Below, in pieces: positions 26,201 through 32,572 of a stretch of 49,248 nucleotides of DNA. The stretch is taken from positions 1 through 49,248 of IMG/VR virus record IMGVR_UViG_3300042398_000914. One strand, 5' to 3'. Below the pieces are notes generated by a model. It saw only the letters and a program-made list of their open reading frames with translations. It did no database searches and had not been told where the DNA came from. The translations under genes were made by a program, and so were the position numbers. Source of the DNA: a virus. Each line of letters starts with the position of its first letter. Position 1 is the first letter of the stretch.

Positions 26201-29200
26201 GTGCAGTCCTCCAAGGTGGAACCTAGCGGCCCTCGTGGCCGTCTCGGTTACCATTTCTAGGTCGGCCAAAGTCTGATCGTGGTGTCCGGTATCGTCGATC
26301 ATCGGGGTCGACTGCTCGACCTTGTCCGCCTCGTCGATCTTTCCTAGCTCAGCTCCAGCTCGCTTGATGGCCGCCTTTGCGGTCTTAAAGACACCAACCT
26401 TGATCGCGAAAGGATTGTAGAGAGCGTAGCCGTTCTTAGTGTCGTAAATCTCAAAGCCATGGTTGTCCTTCAGGTACTTTGATCCATTGCCTAGGTCGCG
26501 CTCGGTGAAGCCGGTGATCTGGAAGTTTCTAGCGATGCCGTCGTAGCCCTGAAGATGTACGTACGGGAAGGGCTGCACGCTGCTGTGCACGTTCCAAGAC
26601 GTCGGGTGAACCTTAATGTCCGCCAAGGTGTCGAACCGCATCGTGAAGAACGGGCGGTTGGGGTCGTCTGCTCCGCCGGCGTATCCGTCGCCCGGCGTGT
26701 TGATAAACGCGTCATCCTTGCGCTTACGTCCACCAAAGGACTCATACATTATGTCGCGGACGCGCTCAGCTTGATCGCCGAACTCAGGCCTGAACAGATC
26801 GGCCGACGGCATTTTGGCTCCGGTAAGTCCAGACTGGTTGGTGACGTATTGGTTGAAGCGATCGACAAAAGTGCCGAAGTTATTTCCGAACAAGCTCCTG
26901 ACGTCAGGGCGCTTGAACATCTTCATCAGCCTTCGGTTGACGGCTGCTACGTCCACGGAATGGATCAAGACGCCTCCCTTGGGAGAGCGGAGAGGATTGC
27001 CTTCTGCGTCGTGCGTCTTGAGGGTCACCTCGACGCTATAGGGCATGAACGTCCTGTAAGTGACAGGAACGTCAGAGCCGGTAAGCCTGAACACTCCGCC
27101 TCCACGTCGAACCTGCTTGGTGTGCGCGAGCAGCGTGCCGGTAAGCACGTTAAAGGTTACATCCCCAACCCTGTTCTTCTCGGCGACCTTAACGATGGCT
27201 AGGAGCTCATTGAACTCCTGAGCGGTGAACGCGCCTGACTGCTGGATGGCGTTGAGCGTCTCAGCATTTGCGTTCTCCAGCTTGATGCGCTTCCCGCCGT
27301 CCGGAGTGGACTCTATGACCGGCCTGATCTGCTCGTTTACGTTCTGAAGAGAGTTTAGTATCTTATTGGCCTGCTCGCGCGAAGCTTCGTCGAGCTCAGA
27401 AGGCGACTTAAGGCGCATGCCGCCGGTGGGTATAGACTTGAATAGGTGAGTCTTGCCGTGCTCCTTGGCAAAGGCTTCCTGCCTGTAGGGGTCAAGGGTG
27501 GACACGAGAACCTCGCTGCGTGCGTATGCCTGCTTCAGCACGGACTCCACCCAAGAGTCCATGCCCGGACTCCTGATGACGACGCCGTCGTCGTACATGT
27601 AGGTCTCGATTGCCGGGTTTCCATTCTCATCGAACAGCTTGGGAGAGCCATCGGTGTTGGTGAACTTGGCCCTGATCTCTACGCCAGCCTCCTCGAGGGA
27701 AGATAGGATGCGACTACCCTTGCGGGCAGCCCTATTCTCGGCCCAAGCCCTTAGCAGGTTTCTTGCAGCCGGGTCCTTGACATACTTATCTACCGGGAAG
27801 ACATTGGACGTTCCAGCCGCGTAGTAGGCAAACGCCTCTTCCGCCATCGTGGTTGCGTCCATGAAGTCGCCAAGCACGTCATAGTTCTGCATGTCGACGC
27901 CCTTGCTAAGGTGACCCCTCATCCTCGTGAGGAGATTGCCATACCTGCCTTCGGCGTTCTTGGTTATCTTTTCTATGATGGCAGGGTCGGTCGGCTTTCC
28001 GGACGCACTCCAATCCTTGGCAGCTCCATAGCTTATCATCAGCGCCTGCCACGCGGCGTCGGGCATTACGCCGGCGTCCTTGGACGTTCCGAATATTCGG
28101 CCAGCATAGGAGGGATTGAATACGTCTCCCATGTACCTGCCGGTGGTCCTGTCTATTACGGAGTCCATCTCGGCGTTGGCCTCGACGACGGACCTGAACA
28201 GGGCGTGGGTTATCTCGTGGCGGGCCGTGGTGGGCCTGTATAGATCAGAGTTGATCGCGATCAGCCTCTTGACGGAGCCGTCGTTAAGCGTGATCTTCTC
28301 GAACATGCCGGCGCTGGTGCCCATGTTCTGGAACGCGCCCATGACTTTGTCGTAGTCGGCAGGCTTGATGTTGGACTCTGCCATCACGTTCGCGAACTCC
28401 TGAGGGCTGCTGCCAAAGTAGAACATCACATTGCCTTCACCGACCAAGCTGGCCTCGTGAGCTACTAGGGTGGACAGGTGCGAAAGCTCTATGGAAGTCG
28501 TCCTCAGGTCGCCGAACGTATTGACCTTGTCGTAGAAACGCTTGGCCATCTCCATGCTCGTCGGGCCCATGATGCGGCCAAACGAGGGAACGACATAGTC
28601 ACGGAAATTATCCAGTATCCTAGTGTCCTGAGGGGTGTACTGCGTGTAAGAGTGGAGGTGCCTTATGCTACCAGACAGTCCGCCCCACGCGGCGCCCATG
28701 CCAAGGCCGGCGCCCGTTCCTTCAGAGGGGTTGTTCATGTAGCCAAGGCCGGCACCGATCATGCCATCCCTGAACATGGTCTTGAGCGTGGCAGACGACA
28801 GAGACGGAGCCCATCCTATCGCGGCATTGAGGCCCTTCGAAAGGAGCTGGGCCTCCCGGCTCATCGTATCAGCTCCCTTTGCCGTGCCTGATGCCATTCG
28901 CTCAAGCGTGGTCATGCCAAGCGAGTCGGCCTTGACCATGGTCTTGCCGAGCGCGCGATCCACCATGTCTTGACCGGCGACTTGCATCACCTCGCCAAGG
29001 GCCTCGGCTCCGAAGCTGCGCAGGAAGCCGACGGCAGGATGCCTAATGCTATCGCCGACGACCTGAGCGCCCATCTCGACAACTTCAGCCGCGGCCATGT
29101 TTCTTACGGCGTTACCGGCGTAATCGCCCGCCAGCTGCGCGGCTGCTTGGCTGGTGCCATATACCGCCTTGAAGGGGGCTTGGGCGGCCTTGCCGGTTCC

Positions 29201-30094
29201 TTCTAGGGCATTGCCTAGGACTCGCTGTCCGAAGGCAGCGTAGCGGGCCGCGGTGGCCTCCGTCCAGCTTGCTAGAGTGCTGGCAGCCTTGGCTGCATGC
29301 GCCGCCTTGGATCCGGATCTGGCTGCGATCCTAGCTGCGGTCGCCGTCGTGGAAGATCCGCCGCTTAGTATGGCCTCCGGAAGATCCCAAGCTAGATAAG
29401 AAAAGCCGACTGCATACTTCTGGTCTACGTAGCTATTGAAGGTGTCCTTGTATCCCTCGGGAAGCATCTCGGCTATCAGCGAGTTGGTCTGGTAGGTTGC
29501 CCTATTGAACTTGCGCGAGTCGTGGAACTGGCGCATCGCAGAGTCAATATCTCCATCACCCTTGCCAAGCAGCATGTTTACGTAGCTGCGGAACTTAAAC
29601 AGCGGGCTAGACGGATCTTCTGACTCAAACAGGATGCCGTAAATATCCCTAAGGCCTCGGTAAGCGCCTTCAGCGCTTGAGGCTGCGAACTTGCCCGGAT
29701 CAGTAAGGGGATTGGGAGCGGAAGCTATGCCTTCGGCTATTTCCGATCCCATCTGGCCGAGCGCCTGACTCATAGGACCTATGATCTCAATGTCCTTGTT
29801 GCGCTTAAACTCCATCACCTTCCTGAATGCGTCCCTGCCCTGATCGTCGAAGGTAAACTCGGCCTCTTCGTTGGCCATGAAGTATTCGTATATGTCCTTT
29901 CCGGTCCACTCGCCTTCCTGCATCTGCTGGACAAGCGGATCCATGGGAGCCTGAGCCTCTGACTCCGCGCCAAAGAAATCAGGGAGGGCCGGCGTTATCA
30001 TCGGCACTCCCTGTCTTGCGAGAAGCTCCCTTGTCTTTTGTAGGTCTAGGTTATCTAGGTTGACCTGAGGTTGAGCTTCCTGATTGTTTTCCAT
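11189..30094 (-). CDS. Giant polyvalent virion protein, ~6,301 residues
   Basis: One uninterrupted frame of 6,301 codons. The start at 30094 (not the in-frame ATG at 30160) is chosen because it reads MENNQ in the context CTAATGGAAAAC, as in the upstream gene at 31118. Features: Ala-rich amphipathic N-terminus (to ~400); glycine zipper (444-475); HEITH at 626-630 with a later EEAFAYY (E752/E753), a zinc metallopeptidase pattern; a second motif HEIQH at 2340-2344 preceded by YAFYPGI, as in polyvalent phage proteins; P-loop GLTGDGKS at 2873-2880; EEIQSD at 5183-5188, a hallmark of DarB-like ejected proteins; ITGA motifs near 2138, 4695 and 6259. The rest has no similarity I can name. It follows the internal virion proteins, so it is probably packaged and ejected into the host to cut, modify or shield targets there. 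The codon use (AUA, AGG, CUA) differs from the early genes. Confidence 0.85.
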   Translation of the reverse strand: MENNQEAQPQVNLDNLDLQKTRELLARQGVPMITPALPDFFGAESEAQAPMDPLVQQMQEGEWTGKDIYEYFMANEEAEFTFDDQGRDAFRKVMEFKRNKDIEIIGPMSQALGQMGSEIAEGIASAPNPLTDPGKFAASSAEGAYRGLRDIYGILFESEDPSSPLFKFRSYVNMLLGKGDGDIDSAMRQFHDSRKFNRATYQTNSLIAEMLPEGYKDTFNSYVDQKYAVGFSYLAWDLPEAILSGGSSTTATAARIAARSGSKAAHAAKAASTLASWTEATAARYAAFGQRVLGNALEGTGKAAQAPFKAVYGTSQAAAQLAGDYAGNAVRNMAAAEVVEMGAQVVGDSIRHPAVGFLRSFGAEALGEVMQVAGQDMVDRALGKTMVKADSLGMTTLERMASGTAKGADTMSREAQLLSKGLNAAIGWAPSLSSATLKTMFRDGMIGAGLGYMNNPSEGTGAGLGMGAAWGGLSGSIRHLHSYTQYTPQDTRILDNFRDYVVPSFGRIMGPTSMEMAKRFYDKVNTFGDLRTTSIELSHLSTLVAHEASLVGEGNVMFYFGSSPQEFANVMAESNIKPADYDKVMGAFQNMGTSAGMFEKITLNDGSVKRLIAINSDLYRPTTARHEITHALFRSVVEANAEMDSVIDRTTGRYMGDVFNPSYAGRIFGTSKDAGVMPDAAWQALMISYGAAKDWSASGKPTDPAIIEKITKNAEGRYGNLLTRMRGHLSKGVDMQNYDVLGDFMDATTMAEEAFAYYAAGTSNVFPVDKYVKDPAARNLLRAWAENRAARKGSRILSSLEEAGVEIRAKFTNTDGSPKLFDENGNPAIETYMYDDGVVIRSPGMDSWVESVLKQAYARSEVLVSTLDPYRQEAFAKEHGKTHLFKSIPTGGMRLKSPSELDEASREQANKILNSLQNVNEQIRPVIESTPDGGKRIKLENANAETLNAIQQSGAFTAQEFNELLAIVKVAEKNRVGDVTFNVLTGTLLAHTKQVRRGGGVFRLTGSDVPVTYRTFMPYSVEVTLKTHDAEGNPLRSPKGGVLIHSVDVAAVNRRLMKMFKRPDVRSLFGNNFGTFVDRFNQYVTNQSGLTGAKMPSADLFRPEFGDQAERVRDIMYESFGGRKRKDDAFINTPGDGYAGGADDPNRPFFTMRFDTLADIKVHPTSWNVHSSVQPFPYVHLQGYDGIARNFQITGFTERDLGNGSKYLKDNHGFEIYDTKNGYALYNPFAIKVGVFKTAKAAIKRAGAELGKIDEADKVEQSTPMIDDTGHHDQTLADLEMVTETATRAARFHLGGLHTAVVESAHQGKKAVEHIDEQISGSDNTDPYRNRVPGEEVAFSKRFISLYSMLGDKAKEFDRDIEINGKKYGVKLSDTQIAITDPDLGRAKGTDVVGGYGNEILRIDREWFKDLYAYDKDFLQDQIARRLSHALKVNAMHKAGLINLPTAFNASSIRDYKLLGEAMYAGASGPTGQRDAAISKSLESHGLGMATLAGDIRWAVFGETNKPRTISMSDFRPRSFTKGFDDVPKRWQSAFNSFIVTPDMVNDPEVGQYVQRAMESKSKQFYDDKVGAETPLYLDVTTLAPKGIKRDQLVARLLSIGAQRGEFWRFHSEASGIQDLLPAMREFLDGSGTKRAGEMLPEGDRKQRAIKAQAKMQEGPASEMVKRYLSSLEKLAARGGMFTKSVAGFFNEEGKLRTGEDGTKKGFVSAMAMLDLSDEDVMRVVSMQDLYGALSIIADEIKRDPTEANKLDYVRTLALIMRVTEDQSMIYHEFKSLDDRMFRPGKLEIRAKTGLLEGAEDQKTDFYTLPPTMGEVVSGLRGGDPNAPLTPAVYSPLNVNRNHPSRFEKIASERAMHFTSLGIPAMVFAHSSTKTGDIDISKVSHIVAAGDSVRSFMANMSGDALVTSDPGSLRRSGAGITPSESNWNGVMPALALQFFASKDGEKSLTAMIPSAVKAVEETFRAAMGYKWKTATERLQQMAKGSEIRSAEVTTLLRAAGIAGENMVIMEQLAHGYIETKRQQYAGEPMNGALRIAQALSIHENLFKAGLDTDSFPGQGAAHSFLRSMGVKQAKLTPASNKYLRDLRQFIKTGSVAAVDDGYSMQYRTMEADVELSGKTGQGVPYGTAKIDTVQGSPLMMITGADAIRQLDQSRKDELLRLGLIGRMTNSMGQMFDYFELSDSSAEINLAKFGGSPVEVIAQSITGGMTAVNEYVDAMIGSRMGDPAAQAEMETGIGQRVRNELSKVKLKMSDVISHPELYAFYPGIAKAEVSIDPDSAGASWRPIAGGFSIGAEFLLEDVISERVMKEDVAGAFESSVAYASLFSPEVKAERFRRVMLHEIQHAIVSSERMMPATWIDAVSTSTFLGSMRERAPTQVNSIFGSATAGGLINLPILFGGSDQISVPGNSAQAAGSVEGAFDGYSYHKYSDADGKLMDAVDRIYGSSKNLIRMTASMAGGSMIESQDPASIKRSLDRIFDAPIAVDLMNRVIPNQVALIEKMMPRINMAIAVISSTKKEGYAEAVQSLIKLAERSQNIKSQLDAYSKLLPKYDASGAFSAMHSIYKLVDQHNRDAFAMTDYVNSAMGDTYDREIGVLRAEVSAGLNLAVSKYSAAVRPQTHTASHSYLIAHTLMDDLKSLLYASSQEEFAPNVTMARSRMSEAELASSKMPQFVPQYENIASYASWLESEMMKGYSSTRGPTLRMIGGSAGSESMNVSIFGNASGNMFAAGMRMIARSALLSHYVSNINSDLMRYGKATYNSKGWRIGADGLPVYVSEVGTLSGLPGGSVEGFTNTYGLATGVEQLTLAKAQIGAQNLRRQPNIAMEQFGNFRGTEQQFRANVQPVADLVLENDFLPATGAYNALGGPIAFMAGLTGDGKSVTIQDVAKAMGATVHVEDTIGYRSAVLNALYTADRLGIPLVIKADQLADILKGAGVPESELHAARVFDIQDKFKGSELSIGELVDIVAVLHEVPMLSSYQGGFQMKELLAKAMKEKGAGLTFKELYDLALSKEAVDGDDIYADAVRHFINHAFGDRGTSPLTSIFAKKSESTPTGSAASRFFMMDVISTAIQFSYQATPGIKKMLGKVRGEEVIKRIIDKLVKKYPDENSLPVEWDPLRLSGMLVKKEVDMSMSGSSLGSDGYGGAGWQERERKSTEAMIRFTSRLERLLVKLTPMAEKLGHMMLRAVEAGDDISKESGKHSMRLQDLLFELYSNALDEGMKDSFSSSTLSNGDKVWSHESARDFRGRATNARYAGADDPNVTLMNRLYGAVGDAPVAGTIVMHGLMGGAQRAFADVANVRSIQSGMAGASIYPRMGRNTASPIEGFTGNAYAGMHKSIKFGAGDDVPTIIEVNSERGVVRLARGNEAELEKSDNFLAANINPTSLEALQSNQERYPIAVQSAILAQRALVLRANALLAHIDRFSGDKGVEHKLSALQGASRISASSLMSLITEKPELVAVISGPDAGPQLEKAKALLSIAESVTQGVHNVGFGNIVATDQGYYNMPHDVDRIKSPGYKPMAQATLVRSYVRGEALVVGSTYEALGATSDHVEAKVINALAKRDNTTTATITAAQPMRVMSRTLAIGANLLSETANDQKSSPLQVSHLDAQAMEKAIADTRSTRILRAMSKGAERFMEEFMSPDGEWIETIDNSKYYLSTLHRPSNLFGSLRMNYKAGGFMRHLAHVFDGTSLLSATAQMMYRGNDNNAALAAKLDSFVRNNWAPVEWWKDSYSVEGLTESQVKTQIRMMASIEAAMQTIGLAYARRGLSSMLEAGIGKEMFDSLTNLETYLEGVDSNSTLGMQVESNVRNMLENGRISMLNGLSFDAVKQVFQLAGQIFVKQELINRVGSPFTAAEKIAIEAMMADTASRVDLVDCYDIDPVAKMRTDPQNIVLGGSKSDRANPRAYGDQKNAMEHNLFRRMLHSVHDMFSMQRSLERMSGTLRELSKIEGIRVPLYRDSQGGRFGIKRSGTDRLISGLRGNNQKGVVRTHGEGAIRLSPDLLDDEFQSNDYRDKIVFDGHNYHDSRTYDGFMTLVGAKGQEEFSVHRHEGTLGVLGAMFEMDDPVDMIHADPVPDAGMMDVDVGARGHSALSQSVIRSFLADSIIGRAQRSGSKTIEIAPAGGQLSFGSAGVMEVSGDLSGGKTAEAVLNLHARGTRTISKSLYSPLHAKRKKQGFVLSDMTSELPGRNTERLDEEVGSGYLSDPYRAGEQATKKGYAWKRLPDGRIMVNITGDHLGYKLDDMATRAGRVGYGFSLAEGLGYDPNTGLLLPANLLSQMMANDAATMMGHPFAGLFDPNDPAIMQAYIDGAIRDKRGYHHTRGNIDDISAILPSSSSFSGRMEVDAFKAFLMDKEKVFTRRALHAASIQDVNAPSGHMTIILPAGLSVEDIAATLMTLHVDPSIGYAMTDSGKRERSARAATLFPDASLGSSRFDRGVYVEKPDPKIGLMPFNKKGAYNMGSLAGLTDSVKLGVSQDPHLWNDVFAAAAKMAGEEGGYFLPDTERTLSVSGDTGVAIASLFPGRPDLLKHAWDSKAANGIKVWKRTGPKDDVNFRPYVVELNSPSMMHPEGGLVIGKRAIAFKTEAEAIAYSNKVAAQATSSMLVRALSGGDFRVIERPKEGGTDKFFPDTGVRSIDRVIPQSGRAFQEALTPSGLHRVGDLDMAMSIEEARKLGKALGKNAHVEFDTPPISLHQITGASMQELESIVRRKVNAGLPQGALNFSSKAMNAIIRGTHASPKYKNFTHLPATEWLAVLSRNGVTKDEIRQTGLGHMLANYGEISLSRQDLAEFVAASYPIVHRASPAFYGMHAAQQLAALGLPEQSSVGGKGHFVPPFIHDSRLQTRANQINAVQNLFDMRDKMEALSRTDEEKQASIPLIAIIDQSLTDFAKALGMSDQEAIDADQAAIIAKLQELAKNPKDNGFTSYEMRNLELTRMDLNERIRAMSQDSAMGVLFSKFGEVQPFIKGLMAPDELFPGGTGFAKQTIDLLDAAKGNQLTSKEFGYGSGYADLGQSLHDYGSFGYPSYVAGAYEQHYQTIIRFADKAGMATMKEYLKEIKAEIITAKTQIEDGHPNAEKLKERIGALEAMRETAERVMEVRLTAAQRMEKESGRHHGTHFSGSMPHGTNMTGGGGAFELGHSRFAWGMLTSALTLDGFASLMGIDPAGEFALGFRREPVALLEEIQSDVFQNIDIFGQLSGDAMFLPADAAEKAAQSRSGELAKLVADHASMRALADNAEEKAVGQLVSIIGRPADLNSISTGTKVFDSLAAKLFLDQTDLFQRSMMHEAVPAFLRNTGRKSKVPEGIRASISRMTGGAPAPKEIFVFEFDHELIDMVRMYPDLDKDMVEPEIWDRIKARITENMNNAKHADPDMAGQVNPRAVAEFRADQSRIANDELAPVINRHFNIIQSIIGRGVEALRAQGYDALSNEARSMQTMGLHGPQRALVEGLNNLGKRANDIGNTVASHVARAMVKDEKLAMQMAAYVEGSGAIDYEALVDRTIERIRKEYGDSKSYIGKAVLVILDQMKKMPSEVRPFASAAAAFGDVKGRGDPFVSQFLTAIDAISATDSKRMIEDVAANLPNPADRSNMIYVRVDAGANGNKLGVGAGTNNTFRTFTDGLDFANYIREIKRAGASDGEIRVYAAPYHRHPGSAAGDFAKNVVEVFAAMSQGPKFLDMAKAKEAEIAAMRKEVKEVFNTNSSGYADTPKGKKVIFPDVIPGVAEGTYKSTQLIMNVLDSMNHGSHGVGILDATYQLQRGGGLKEPNMHIRFGGPRGWIVSSDQFANEPGQFTKFVGGALIAYEKSTGKHPNGPEGPHGGFLHRMATMDIDGELGSQSQRRFSHNNMEGTMFEHFKRALEEMRDYASDFFDASWIRSMELQMENMKDPFKEGMPKPHAYEGKKPVFEPGSSRSSGLVDKVAAKLGSDTGLFAVAGPSGDSAGWGYIANYGLPMYSMDLLAPGSSMEFRRNFALDAFDRPTISAEGTKLVINDKNGRAVEVIDQATATPRQLEAFRERYLQLSSYKGGNWMIKTFLKEFGPVGAYVDFGIVGPTSAFTQNAFGSFPEKVIGHDLRADVLGRIRAKYIEGGLIPTHLGEDVPTELMPSFNAVDNGNFNQDAINQAMINKGMISPEAEIDMNRPARMAQTYVPGGPSGHSGEKIPVEIAPQGAMAQPMVYGAKGRGNERGGWFHAGLGDDRHVKGLVKMYFPRAHLDPAAAAAYVMRMTNPLNSVMVHTPLKRTKEMDIQFRRRVLEGIPLMQITGADAGRGEPISTNGVKRLAHMLRQREMLPRIKDTDETP

Positions 30095-31118
30095 TAGAGG
30101 GATTTTTGGTTCCGGGAGGGGCGCTTCCGGGCGTGGTGACCCTTCGGCTATTGGACGCATCCTTGGGCTTTAGTTGCACCAATTCAACACCATTCATTCG
30201 CGCCGTCCTCATCAGGATGCCAAGCACCTGAGCCCGCGTGTTGCGGACATTGATCAAGCCGGAGCCCGTGCTTTCAAGCAGCTTCGTCCCGGACTGAGGG
30301 AGGCTTGCCTGTATTGCATCCATCTCCTTGTCGGAAACGCCGGCCATACTCTTTGAGCCGGTTTTGATCGATTGGACGATCGTAGAAAGTCCCGCCTCAA
30401 GCTGAACGAGTTGCCTGTACGTCTCAGTACCCCTCATACTCTTTAGGTCAGTATTGGCGTAAAGTTTCTCTATCTGGTCTAGCGTGTTCATCAGCTCTCC
30501 AGACTTGGCGGCCATAGACCTAAAGGCTTTGGCCTCTTCGTCTCCGCCAAGGTAAGGGACTACATTCACTCCGTTGGCGCGGAGAAACTGCCAAGTAGGA
30601 ACCTTGGACGATGTGCCGTCGGGATTAGGTATGTCCAGATCTCCAACAGGACGTATGGCAAACATCTGGTTAGGGCCTAGGTCTACCTGCTCGCCAAGCT
30701 GAAACAGCGCAGGGCCTGCGGTCTTGGCTATCGTGCGCGCGGCGGCTAGGTTGCCCGTCTTGCCGTAGATATTTTGAGCCCTGAAGAAAGGGTCGTTCTG
30801 TTTTTCTAGGGCCTTAGCCTGAGCTATCTGAGCCTTCTCTGAGGCCGCAAGGTAGGATTTGTACGCCGAGGCGTTGGCAGACGCCATCTGGGCCTGAGAT
30901 TGCGCATGCTGAGCCCTGAAAGAGCTGGCCGTTGACTCCCAATTCCCGGCAAGCATTTCAAGTGGGTTCTTGCCCATCATCCTAAGCACCTCTGAGTCAG
31001 AGAGGGCTCCCATCGACTGCATCTGGGGAGGCGGAGGGGCCGCAAGCCCGTAGCCGGACAGAGCCTCTCGCTCGGCGGCTGCAGAGACGTCCGGATCTTC
31101 CTCTTGGCCGTTTTCCAT
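30051..31118 (-). CDS. Internal-virion-like protein (355 residues)
   Basis: It begins MENGQEED, nearly the same start as the giant protein. The N-terminal third is rich in Pro, Gln, Ala and Ser with a long helix (AQHAQSQAQMASANASAYKS then AASEKAQIAQAKALEKQ). The middle has a globular patch (LGPNQMFAIRPVGDL, VPTWQFLRANGV) and the C-terminus is low complexity, Ser/Gly/Pro. This composition and the place between tail genes and the giant gene fit the internal core proteins of podoviruses that are ejected with DNA. Its 3' end overlaps the giant gene start by 44 bases, and its start shares a base with the previous stop (TAATG), so the two are probably made together. Confidence 0.6.
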   Translation of the reverse strand: MENGQEEDPDVSAAAEREALSGYGLAAPPPPQMQSMGALSDSEVLRMMGKNPLEMLAGNWESTASSFRAQHAQSQAQMASANASAYKSYLAASEKAQIAQAKALEKQNDPFFRAQNIYGKTGNLAAARTIAKTAGPALFQLGEQVDLGPNQMFAIRPVGDLDIPNPDGTSSKVPTWQFLRANGVNVVPYLGGDEEAKAFRSMAAKSGELMNTLDQIEKLYANTDLKSMRGTETYRQLVQLEAGLSTIVQSIKTGSKSMAGVSDKEMDAIQASLPQSGTKLLESTGSGLINVRNTRAQVLGILMRTARMNGVELVQLKPKDASNSRRVTTPGSAPPGTKNPSNGKQSGSSTSGQPR

Positions 31119-32572
31119 TAGTCGGCCTCGAAGTTGAACTGCTCGAACATGTCGGCCCGCTTACCGGTTCCTCTGCCGAAGGAAAGGTCGGTTCCGTCTT
31201 CAGATAGGCCTATGCCGTATACGCTCGGGATATCAGAGCCTTCCGAGTCCACGCTTCCGCTGTAGAACACATCCTTAGGGTTGGCCTCTATCATGGCCTT
31301 GAACGCAGGGTTATCCCTGATCAGCTTCTTGGTGTTCTTGGATATCGGTCCAACCCTGCCTTCGGCGGCGGCGGCGGCCATAAGTTTGTCGAGCTCCTTG
31401 GCAGAGGCCGTAAGCGAGGCGCGTGTGGACTCGGCTAGGCCCGGGGCATTGCCCGACTTGGCGGTAGTCTTGTTGACCGAGTTAGTCACAAACCTATTGC
31501 GACTGCTCCGCAGGGTCTCAAAGGGATCAACTTCATTGTACCCACCCATGGCTTTCCTGTCGTAGCCATAAAGGCCCTTGAACAGCCTGCTATCAAAGGC
31601 TTCACGAAGCTTCTGTTGCTGGGCGTCGGTCTCCTTGTTCTGCATGTACGTCTGGAAGTTGTCCGTCGCAAGCAGGCTCCTGAGGGTAGGATTGTCGGAC
31701 GCCATATAGGCAAGCTGGCCCATGAAATCGTATTTGGGGTCGATAAGCTTTCCGGCCGCGGACGACGCTCCAACTCCGGCTAGGCCAGCTCCAGCGACGC
31801 CACCGCCATACTTAGCGGTGGCCTTGATGCCCTTTCCGGCCGCAGTAAGGCCCTTCCTTCCCATAGCCTCAATGCCGCCAGCAATGCCTTCTATTCGCTG
31901 AAGCCTATTCAGCTTCGTGTTGGCGGCCTTGATGCCGGCAGTCTCCTTAACCCTTTGAGCGTCGATTGCCGGCGCCGCGATCTGGCCAGAATTAAGGCCT
32001 AGGGTTATGTCGCCAGTCGCAGGAGACATTCCTCCGACGCCAAGCTGGGCCGCGCCAAAGACCCTCTCATTGAAGCCGGCGGGATCTAGTATCGCCTGAA
32101 GCGTAGGATCATCGAACGGCGTGACGCCGCCCGAGGCGACGTTGTAAAAGTCGCCCTGTTGACCAATGAAGGGGGTGGCCCTCTTAAGGAAAGCCATAAA
32201 CTCATCACCAAAGTTGACCTCGCTGCCCCTAGACTTTTGAGCTTGAGCTATGGCTAGAGCCTGAGCATCGGGAACATACCTGTCACTACCTACGCCCCCG
32301 GCATTGGCCACCCTAGCGGCAGCGGTGGGATCTCCGCGGCCAGCGGCGCCGGGCTTTGTGGCCGCGTGAGCCGCAAGCTCGGCGTCAACTGCGGCAAGCG
32401 CGGCAGCAGCCTCGTCATACTTGCCGGGCACCAAAGTGCCTTGGGCGTTTTTTGCGCCGCCGCGAAAACTTTGTTCAGCCTGAAGGGCGGCCGCGCGGCG
32501 CAGGGCGAGAGCCTGCTGTTTGGCTTCCCATTGAGCCTGAGCGTTTACGAAGTCTATCTGGTTTTGGTCCAT
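31118..32572 (-). CDS. Internal-virion-like protein (484 residues)
   Basis: The N-terminus is Gln/Ala-rich (ALALRRAAALQAEQSF), followed by Ala/Gly-rich linkers and a region (about 225-275) with GRKGLTAAGKGIKATAKYGG then GVAGAGLAGVGASSAAGK, an amphipathic glycine-rich stretch that could insert in membranes. Helices rich in Gln and Lys follow. Podovirus internal core proteins that build the ejection channel have this kind of sequence. No enzymatic motif is seen. The start follows CCATAATTAAC, again without Shine-Dalgarno sequence, after a 37-base gap; the gap (32573-32609) carries AT-rich bases and might hold a weak late promoter. Confidence 0.55.
   Translation of the reverse strand: MDQNQIDFVNAQAQWEAKQQALALRRAAALQAEQSFRGGAKNAQGTLVPGKYDEAAAALAAVDAELAAHAATKPGAAGRGDPTAAARVANAGGVGSDRYVPDAQALAIAQAQKSRGSEVNFGDEFMAFLKRATPFIGQQGDFYNVASGGVTPFDDPTLQAILDPAGFNERVFGAAQLGVGGMSPATGDITLGLNSGQIAAPAIDAQRVKETAGIKAANTKLNRLQRIEGIAGGIEAMGRKGLTAAGKGIKATAKYGGGVAGAGLAGVGASSAAGKLIDPKYDFMGQLAYMASDNPTLRSLLATDNFQTYMQNKETDAQQQKLREAFDSRLFKGLYGYDRKAMGGYNEVDPFETLRSSRNRFVTNSVNKTTAKSGNAPGLAESTRASLTASAKELDKLMAAAAAEGRVGPISKNTKKLIRDNPAFKAMIEANPKDVFYSGSVDSEGSDIPSVYGIGLSEDGTDLSFGRGTGKRADMFEQFNFEAD

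Noticed and set aside
11189-30094. Giant protein as an N4-type virion RNA polymerase
   Set aside because: I looked for the set of single-subunit RNA polymerase motifs (TxxGR, the DG motif, Rx3Kx6-7YG, HDS). Isolated pieces such as HDS in NYHDSRTYDG and a YDG occur, but not in the right order or surroundings. A fold search could still change this.
30095-30160. Start of the giant gene at 30160
   Set aside because: It would extend the overlap with the upstream gene to 110 bases and give a Pro/Glu-rich extension; the ATG at 30094 has the CTAATGGAAAAC context shared with another virion gene.
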